This document shows, piece after piece, positions 32,470 to 32,569 of a stretch of DNA of 32,569 nucleotides. A model generated the notes under the pieces. It saw nothing but the letters and a program-made list of their open reading frames with translations, made no database searches and was not told the origin of the DNA. The stretch lies in NCBI GenBank assembly GCA_947455725.1, contig CANGPL010000032.1, forward strand, positions 1 through 32,569. The letters run 5' to 3'. The DNA comes from Hyphomicrobiales bacterium (GTDB taxonomy: Bacteria; Pseudomonadota; Alphaproteobacteria; Rhizobiales; Beijerinckiaceae). Within the stretch, counting starts at the first letter, position 1. Every line of letters begins with the position of its first letter. The position numbers and the translations under genes were made by a program.

Positions 32470-32569
32470 ATTTTAACCCATAAAACCGCAACTAAACTGC
32501 TGTAATGCAACGATAATTCAATCGTGGCTTATGGTGTTGGAATCGTGCGGGTAGAACAGTGGGTAGAAC
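32470..32569. other. Tail beyond tRNA-Glu with a short tandem direct repeat
   Basis: No gene is supported in these 100 bases. GGGTAGAAC occurs at 32549-32557 and again at 32561-32569 (period 12) at the window edge. Such repeats beyond a tRNA 3' end can be integrase arm-binding sites of an integrated element, but the window stops too soon to tell. Confidence 0.3.

Noticed and set aside
1-32569. CRISPR array, rRNA operon or insertion sequence
   Set aside because: No regularly spaced repeats, no rRNA sequence and no transposase with terminal repeats were seen.

Overview
The window is from a flagellated alphaproteobacterium. The evidence is the combination of ctrA, chpT, sciP (DUF1153) and flbD, an alphaproteobacterial flagellar gene order, an EipA/DUF1134 protein, the DUF2849-cysI-DUF934 sulfite reductase cluster, and the purA-rpoH-rluD neighbourhood. 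Genus cannot be fixed from the sequence alone. The order is Rhodospirillales/Hyphomicrobiales-like rather than identical to Caulobacter.

Layout. (1) 1-546: the 3' end of a large serine recombinase reading into an elongator tRNA-Met gene on the other strand; this looks like the right edge of an integrated element lying to the left. (2) 652-1830: mnmA. (3) 2072-9800: flagellar genes fliK, flgD, sciP, fliF, fliG, fliH, fliN, flbD. A strong sigma-54 promoter and FlbD (ftr)-like sites stand before fliK. (4) 9810-10700: a reverse-strand, probably CD-NTase-like (cGAS/DncV-like) nucleotidyltransferase-fold gene separating flbD from flhA. (5) 10857-13007: flhA with its own CtrA-box candidate, then a YbhN/UPF0104 membrane protein and a GNAT protein. 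(6) 14760-18365: fliJ and fliI (reverse), a GANTC-rich control region, ctrA, and chpT. (7) 18548-19153: eipA. (8) 19176-24567: sulfur metabolism, with metZ divergent from DUF2849-cysI-DUF934-cysG. (9) 24573-27100: EamA transporter, a VapBC toxin-antitoxin pair with a palindromic operator, and a class I glutamine amidotransferase. (10) 27242-32266: purA with a possible leader attenuator, a single-pass membrane protein, rpoH, and an RluD-type pseudouridine synthase. (11) 32394-32469: tRNA-Glu(CTC), followed by about 100 bases with a short direct repeat.

How the parts work together. CtrA (master cell-cycle regulator), ChpT (its phosphodonor), SciP (its inhibitor) and FlbD (sigma-54 flagellar activator) are all encoded here beside the structural genes they are expected to control, and candidate CtrA and FlbD/sigma-54 sites are visible in front of several of those genes. 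The cysI cluster reduces sulfite to sulfide with siroheme made by CysG, and the divergent MetZ uses sulfide to make homocysteine. The observation most deserving follow-up is the orphan CD-NTase-like gene, with an Asn in place of a catalytic acid, inside the flagellar locus. No family assignment here was checked by a database search; all come from reading motifs.
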